Assembly: GCF_031755915.1 (NCBI RefSeq)
Contig: NC_083387.1
Span: 23,066,501-23,130,500, forward strand
Direction of reading: 5' to 3'
Length of the DNA: 64,000 bases
Source: Ziziphus jujuba
Taxonomy: Eukaryota; Streptophyta; Magnoliopsida; Rosales; Rhamnaceae
Shown here: piece after piece, positions 57,852-64,000 of the stretch
Layout: each line of letters begins with the position of its first letter
Position numbering within the stretch: the first letter of the stretch is position 1
Made by a program: the position numbers and the translations under genes
Notes under the pieces: generated by a model
The model's input: the letters and a program-made list of their open reading frames with translations, nothing else
What the model was told of the DNA's origin: nothing
The model's database searches: none

Positions 57852-59086
57852 TTTGAATTTGGAGAGCACCACTCCCAGAAGTGAAGAAGGGATTCCTCAC
57901 TATTCCTATTCTCTTTCCTTTGCGACCATTAGTTTTAAGGTACTGCTTGTAACCACCATGAGGTATATATTTGGATGCTTCTTTAGATGCTTGGTCATTA
58001 TAATCAAAGTCAACAATAGCTTCAAGAACATAAACAGCATCAGATATAGTCCTACTGATTGGTCTGCATGTTCAATCAAAAACACCATATAAAATATCTC
58101 ATTAAGAATGCGATAGACTAGTCTTAAAAAGGTTTTTAATAAAGATTAAAAACCCTGAAAAATGCATTAAAATGGGTTTAGCCGCACACTAACCCGATGT
58201 TATCCTGCTTTGCAGTGATGTGTATGACCCTAGCTCGGCTGGTAAGGCCAACAATGGGTTTAATGCCAACTATAGAGTTAAAACTTGTAGGATAGAGAAG
58301 AGAGCCATCAGTTTCATTACCCAAAGACACTGCTACCAAATTTGCTGCAATTGATATTGCTGATCCACTACTTGATCCACAAGATGTGGCTGATAGAACA
58401 TATGGATTCTATATAACAAATGATGGACCAAACAACAATTCTTAACGTCAGTCCAATTTCTAAATCATTTACAGCAACATGAAATGGTCAATTTGTAGGC
58501 TATGAATAATGTTCAAGCCTTTGCCAAAAGACTATCTATCTAGACTAACCTTTCCTTGGCCACCTCTCGCTCTCCAGCCTTTTGGTACATTAAAGGATCT
58601 AAACATAGACCACTCGCTCAAGCTGGCTTTCCTAAGTATGATAGCCCCAGCCTTTCTCAACTTGGCTACAACAGCAGCATCCTGAGGCACAAACTAGCCA
58701 AGCAACGCAAATGAGCTAGCAGTAGTGTTGAGCTTATCCTTGGTTCCAATGTTATCCTTCATAAGAATTGGAATGCCATGCAATTTAGACAGCAAGCTGG
58801 GGGAGTTAGCCTTTTGTATCTTGTTAGCCTTGTCAGCTAAATAAACAGCATCTGGATTCACTTCTATGACCCCATTAAGGACCGAGTTGAGCCTGTTGAT
58901 TTCTTCAATGTAGAACTCAACGAACTATCTCGAAGTAAATTTGTTCTCCTTGGAAGCTAATTGGAGGTTGTGCATCGCCGCTTCTCTGATTGAGAACCAA
59001 CTAACCTTGATATTTTGTGACTTGGATAATGTTAAGACTAGTAGAACTAGAAGTATAGGAAAATGTTGTGAAGTTTTGGTTGCCAT
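57852..59086 (-). pseudogene. Amidase B, 5' part
   Basis: The start ATG is at 59086 and the N-terminus MATKTSQHFPILLVLLVLTL is a secretory signal peptide. Exon 1 (59086-58550) contains EFYIEEINRLN and HGIPILMKDN, with the lysine context of the amidase-signature triad. Two stops occur: TAG at about 58927-58925 after FTSR and a second after ALLG near 58696. Exon 2 (58408-58194) carries the Gly/Ser-rich signature CGSSSGSAISIAANLVAVSL with ETDGS. Exon 3 starts near 58063 (ISRTISDAVYVLEAIVDFDYN) and is open until the Copia B target at 57851. GT/AG boundaries are clear. The protein sense resumes at 39417. Intact relatives are amide-bond hydrolases of unassigned substrate. Confidence 0.92.
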
Positions 59087-60500
59087 GGAAGGAATTGGAG
59101 AATAGCAACTCTTTTTGAGATTCGTCAAGTACCTGATCAGCAGTTTATAACCAAAACCAAGTACTACATAACTAATAGAGTTTGGAAAATTTTATCTGGT
59201 GGGGATGGTCAAACTTTAGCTAGATATTTTCAACTACTTTTAACGCTATGTGAAGAAATTTTTGGGTTAGAAAAAGTGTCAATATCTTTTATACTAGAGA
59301 ATGGCCTTGAGCACATGAAAATTTAGTAATATATATTGAGGATCTGCAATTTGATTATTCAAACATGGTGAAAGTTCATAACCTTTGCCCACTGTTTTGT
59401 ACTATACATAGGCTCTACGATTTGATTTATTGTAGCTTAGTCTGTATCTAAGATATAGAATTAAATAGGATTCTCAATTTGGGGTCTATAATTGAAGATT
59501 AAGATTGGTTTAGATATAGGCTTAGGTTATTTAGTTAATACATCAATTGGTCAAAGAAAAGGGTAACATCAAAGCCAACTAATTAACCTAGAGAAACTAA
59601 AGAATTTTTGGCATATTTATTACTACTCTAGCCATACTATCTAAATATTCTTATAATATGTTCGGATGATGTCCTAAATAATTAGTAATAGAAATAATAT
59701 TAGGGACATTGCCTTGAGCACATGAGGCTTGCTGGCCGTTCCTGATTCTTGGCATTTGTACCTCTTTGTTTGCCCTCCCTTTTGGTTAATACAACACTCC
59801 TATTTCCATCCAAAAAAAAAAAAAAAAAAAGTAATACAAATAATATTTGTCATCATAAATCTTCATTTTTATTTTTTTTATTAAGATTATGTAATAGTAG
59901 TACAACATTAGACTATAGCGGGGAATCCCCTGTTCTAAATTAAGCTTTCAACTTCAAACTTGAAAGGAAGGAGGCTTCCTAATTTTAGTGGCGTGCTCAT
60001 AAGCACTTGAGGAAGAGATGGATACGGTGCTTATGTTTTATTTTTTGTTTTCTGCATTATATATTTATTCCTTCTGTTTAAATGGTGCTTTTTAAAAAAA
60101 AATAAAAAATACAGCTAATGTTTAATCATATTAAATTATTTGATATCAAATTTAGGTAGCGTAGTCAATTTGTATTTTTATTTAATTTGAAACGTAACAT
60201 TTTAAAAGTACAACAAATGGCAAAATTGATGTTGCATTTTAATTAAAGTTGTCTATTCCGTGAGCTGTATGTAATGGTCCAAGCCCACCATATTTACAAC
60301 TTTTGCTTCATTTAATTTCATATCTTCACAGTGTTTACGATGAGAGCCAACTTTTGATCCTTTAACTTTTTCTTAAATAGAAGTAATCCCATATTTCATT
60401 ATTCTCTGTTAAAATGATATGAATAATTAATATAAAACTTCAAAACTAGTGCTATTAGACACACCATCAACTCATTATCCACATGCCTTGCACGTGGCCC
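59087..60500. other. 5' flank of amidase B, with a tiny amidase 3' remnant
   Basis: No gene is seen. The flank up to about 59945 resembles the split flank of amidase A (30340-31003 and 36679-36900). A poly-A run lies at about 59812-59830. Bases about 59970-60006 match the last codons of an amidase (complement of GGCTTCCTAATTTTAGTGG; compare 62965 onward), a leftover of a third duplication unit. Confidence 0.6.
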
Positions 60501-62940
60501 CATATTAGTGATATTAACGAAGTGACTATTGATTGGTCTTTGAAACCATATTAACAACCGACATCCAAATCATTTTCTAATTAGGAATAAATTGAAAGAA
60601 AAATTAAGCACACTGATTTCTTAACTAGTGGAGGGATGTATTCTGCAAAATAAGATAAATATTATTGGTTGATAGATGTATTCACAAAATCAAACTTAAA
60701 GACCATAAATATATATTCACAGGTGGCATACTCAGTATTAAATTCTAAGTGTTAGAGAATTCAAACCAAAATCCCACATCAAAAGGAAATAAAAAGAAGA
60801 ATGCACCGTAAAATCCAAGTAGACTACTACTTCATTATCAGTTGGTTTTTTATTGAAATTTCATTTGGGCTTGGGCAAATGGGTTTAGTCAGAAAATGGG
60901 CCGTCGTACACTCTCTGCATAGACAATATGTCCCTGGTTTTTTGAGGAAATCCATGCCCGTGAACTTGACATACAAGAAACAAGAAAATTAGGTATCATG
61001 AGTGAATATTGCCGCTTCATTGTGGCCAACATATAATTGGAAAGGGTATCAGATGCATTAGCTTCTGATCCCCAGGTGAGGTCCAATGTTAATATTAATC
61101 TGGCTTTTTGCATTATAAGTGCATGCCTTTGTCTGCTTTTCATCTTCATTTGATGCAACCCTTTGTTTATTCGGACTGTGGAATCTATTTGTAAATGTCA
61201 AACTGAAGAACTCTTCGCCTGATTTGTTAAGGTAAAGCTCTTCACCAATTTCTAAATGCAAGAGATATTTTTTTCACGACAGACCAAAAACCAACTCAGC
61301 CATATATGTAGAAATCACCAACAACAAAGAAGGTAAATTTTACTGCTTGAACCTAATAAAAATATAGTTGTTCAATGTTGTAGGGCAAAAGTTTCATATT
61401 GAGAAAGTGAGTAGTTTATGTCGGTCGGTTCTATGATTTCTCAGGATATATTCACCTGGATATTGCAAATGAAAAATAAACTTATTTTTATATTTTTCCC
61501 CATATGAAATCAGGAAAAGATAAAAGAAGTTTGTGAGAAACCCAGCCTCAACACTACGTTCACTAGACATGCTCAAAAAAAAAAAAAATTTCAAGTGGAT
61601 ACAGAAACGAAGCTCAATCCAATCCATTGGTGAGTGGAAGCATTTAATTATATCTTTCTCGCATGCAAAAGAATAGCCAGATTACAGAAGCTTCAATTTG
61701 CTACATCTCACATGAGTAATATTAATGATAATTCTGGTCCGTATGAGAATTTGATGGTCCATTTGTCTGTTTGATATTGGGGTAGCAATCATGTTATCCA
61801 CAACAAATGCACTACTTTGTCCATGTTTCAATTATTACTTTTTCAACAAATGCACTACTTTTTCCAAGTTTCTATTATCACCTATTCCATAATTTCTAAG
61901 AACTTTAATTTATTACATTTTTTAATTGCAGTAAAATGATGGTGGATAAGAAAGGATTACCTGTCAGTGTTGGAACTTGTACATATGGATTTTTCCCAGC
62001 GAAATTAATTAATCTTCCATAAGGCAAAACAGCAAGCTAAATCAGTTCAACAGGCTAAAATCTAAAACTATAACCTATCCAAACATCTTGGGAATAAAAT
62101 TACAGTGAAATAAAAATATATAATTTGAACCACCATAAATAATAGTTGATTATTCAGCAAGCAAGTATGCTATGCTTGATAGGATAGGAGGTCCCCGTGT
62201 CATGGTTGCTTCCTCAAAAGTAAACAAAAATCTTAATAAGATTTTATCAATAAATAAAACTTATTAGGAAATTGATCTCAATGACTTGAATCATAAAAAT
62301 TCTGCCTCAGGCTTGGATGATACTTGAAAATTAATCCGACTAGAAAATGTGGTCAACACATGAACAATAAATTCATTGGAGCCAAGTATAAAAAATTTAT
62401 TAAAATTTTATTGCTAAGAGTAATAAATACAATTTGGGAACTTCAATGTCCCAACACCTTCTAAATGATAATACATTTTTTTAATTTACTTAAGAATAAA
62501 AAAAGAACATACTACATGTTATTGAATAACTCATAAATGATTTTCTTAAACTGACAAGACACTAAACATATTTAATCATAATAATTTACATTCTTTATTA
62601 AACTATAATAAGAGTGCACTGTATTTTCAATCATTTTACTACTTTTATTAACATGTTAACGAACACTGGTGTTGGTGTTATTTTATTTTACTCCAAAACA
62701 GAGGCTTATTTAGTTTACTATGTTACAATTTTATTTTATTTTTGATATAATTCTCAATTAATTTTTCCGTTGCTCCCATTTAGCAGCAATACATGCAAAT
62801 TTTTTTTCTTGGTTAATTCTTATTTGTGAATCTTAGAGTTATTGAGACTATAGAATATGAATATATACCCCACATTAATTTATACTTATTAGCTTCACAT
62901 ACAACTTTTGATACATCCCATGTTGTATGTTGTAGGAAGT
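60501..62940. other. Gene-free stretch downstream of amidase C
   Basis: No credible coding frame was found. Bases about 60565-60665 resemble the downstream flank of amidase A (17800-17890). The remaining sequence is AT-rich with no terminal repeats that I could recognise. Confidence 0.55.
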
Positions 62941-62949
62941 ACATGTTCT

Positions 62950-64000
62950 TCAAAACTTAGGTGGCTTCCTAATTTTTGTGGCTTGCTCAAAGGCATATGC
63001 GATTTCAATAAGTTTTGGTTCCGAACCCCTGAGGCCCCCAAAGCAAATGCCAAACGGGACACCATCTTTGTATCCTGCAGGGACTATTATCCCGGGGAAA
63101 CCCCCCAGAGCAAGTGGTGTAGAAAGAATAGCAAATGGAGTAGATCGTCCTCCACCAGCCACCAATGCATCTAGCTTATCCTTTTTCATCACCTTCTCAA
63201 ACCCATTTTTTGACAAGCGTGCAATTGAAGAAAGTGCTGCCTTCTCTGCATATCCTATTCCATTTGTGGCTTCGGCAGTTAAAAATAGGTTTTGTCCATA
63301 CTGCTTCACATTTTCCTGCATTGTCCAAGTAAATTACAATGCCATGTTTCACATGGGAAATTCTATGGATCAACAAACAATGCTTCACTTTTTCCTGTTT
63401 ACAATGCAAGACTAGAATGGATTTTTTGAGGTTTAGATATCAAATCAGACTAAACTTGAAATGGTTCAATCCAATTTTAATCATGTCTAGTTAAGTCCTG
63501 CGTTTTCAAATGGGAATAGGATTATATCATGTTTGATTGGACTAAATTTAAAAACAATTTAATATAGTACAATCATATATTTTAAATAAGCAACATATAG
63601 GCAAGGATTGTGTACTTACTTTTTTGCTTTTGTTGTTGAACGCAATGACATCTGCCAAGGACCGCACTGGTGAAGTCACAAGCTCTTTTAAGTATGCGTT
63701 TAGGGATACTTTGAACTCAGCAGACAATGCAGTATTTTCGGCTGTGGAGCTAAAGATCTCCCCTACGTTGTCTATTTTCAGATGGTCTACCAAGATTGCA
63801 CCTTCTTGCCTATATCAATCAGTACCAAGTTCATCAGAATACATTAAAATACAGAGGAGTAGAAGTCATTATTCCACACAAAGTTATCTCAAAATCCAGG
63901 CATTATTCATAAGGTATTAGATTATATATTAGTTCATTAGTTGCGACCTTAGTGTCTTGAAATGTTGCTTAAATGTTTGAGCCAGAAAAGTGTCGTTGCC
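62950..64000 (-). CDS. Amidase C, C-terminal exons (5' part beyond window)
   Basis: Three exons are visible: 64000-63948 (open to the window edge; LAQTFKQHFKTL), 63809-63620 (QEGAILVDHLKIDNVGEIF to FNNKSKK) and 63315-62950 (ENVKQYGQNLF, EATNGIGYAEKAALSSIARL, GGFPGIIVPAGYKDGVPFGI, FGGLRGSEPKLIEIAYAFEQ, stop 62952-62950). Donors (GTCGC, GTAAGT) and acceptors (ATAG, GCAG) join the exons in frame, giving about 200 codons without a stop. This is the C-terminal third of an amidase-signature enzyme; catalytic residues lie upstream, outside the window. Copies A and B have stops in the same exons, so C is probably the working member. A short insertion (GGGRSTPFAILSTPLA) enlarges one loop relative to A and B. 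Confidence 0.9.

Noticed and set aside
60801..61261. Short frames at 60.8-61.3 kb
   Set aside because: No domains, overlapping on both strands, and no splice-consistent extension.

Overview
This is plant nuclear DNA, almost certainly from a eudicot. It is AT-rich, has intron-containing genes with GT/AG boundaries, three dirigent-family genes and three amidase-family gene copies, and more than half of it is LTR retrotransposon sequence. I cannot name the species. No bacterial, organellar, tRNA, rRNA or CRISPR features were seen.

Layout. Positions 1-17 kb carry three dirigent genes, all on the minus strand: a 3'-truncated one at the window edge (1-449), a complete one (3779-4348) and a complete one (16259-16831). 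Between the second and third sits a nearly full chromodomain Ty3/Gypsy element (5400-11165) with 529-bp LTRs and a 5-bp target-site duplication (TSD). A solo LTR of a miniature (TRIM) element follows at 13564-13747. From 17.9 kb to the end lie three amidase copies (A, B, C), also on the minus strand. Copy A (30339 down to 17905) is split by a 10.3-kb Copia element (19853-30201). Its upstream region is split by an old solo LTR (31004-36673) that itself contains a younger solo LTR (33074-36016). Copy B (59086 down to 38660) is split by an 18.4-kb Copia composite (39423-57846). Copy C (62950 to beyond 64000) is open in all exons visible here and is probably the only working amidase copy in the window.

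The Copia composite in copy B is a hotel for later insertions: a complete 414-bp TRIM in its 3' LTR, an unclassified ~0.9-kb insert in RNase H, an 8.9-kb Gypsy element with ~2.9-kb LTRs between protease and integrase, and a 3.0-kb solo LTR in gag. Exact 5-bp TSDs define nine of the insertions in the window. Hand-counted LTR divergence (Copia B ~10%, Copia A ~6%, chromovirus ~2%, long-LTR Gypsy ~0.6%) agrees with the nesting order.

How it works together: dirigent proteins guide stereoselective coupling of monolignol radicals in the apoplast, and the amidase copies are a tandemly duplicated hydrolase family. I see no pathway link between them. The main story is two tandem gene families being taken apart by layered retrotransposition, with solo-LTR formation, microhomology deletion and internal scrambling of elements all readable from the sequence.
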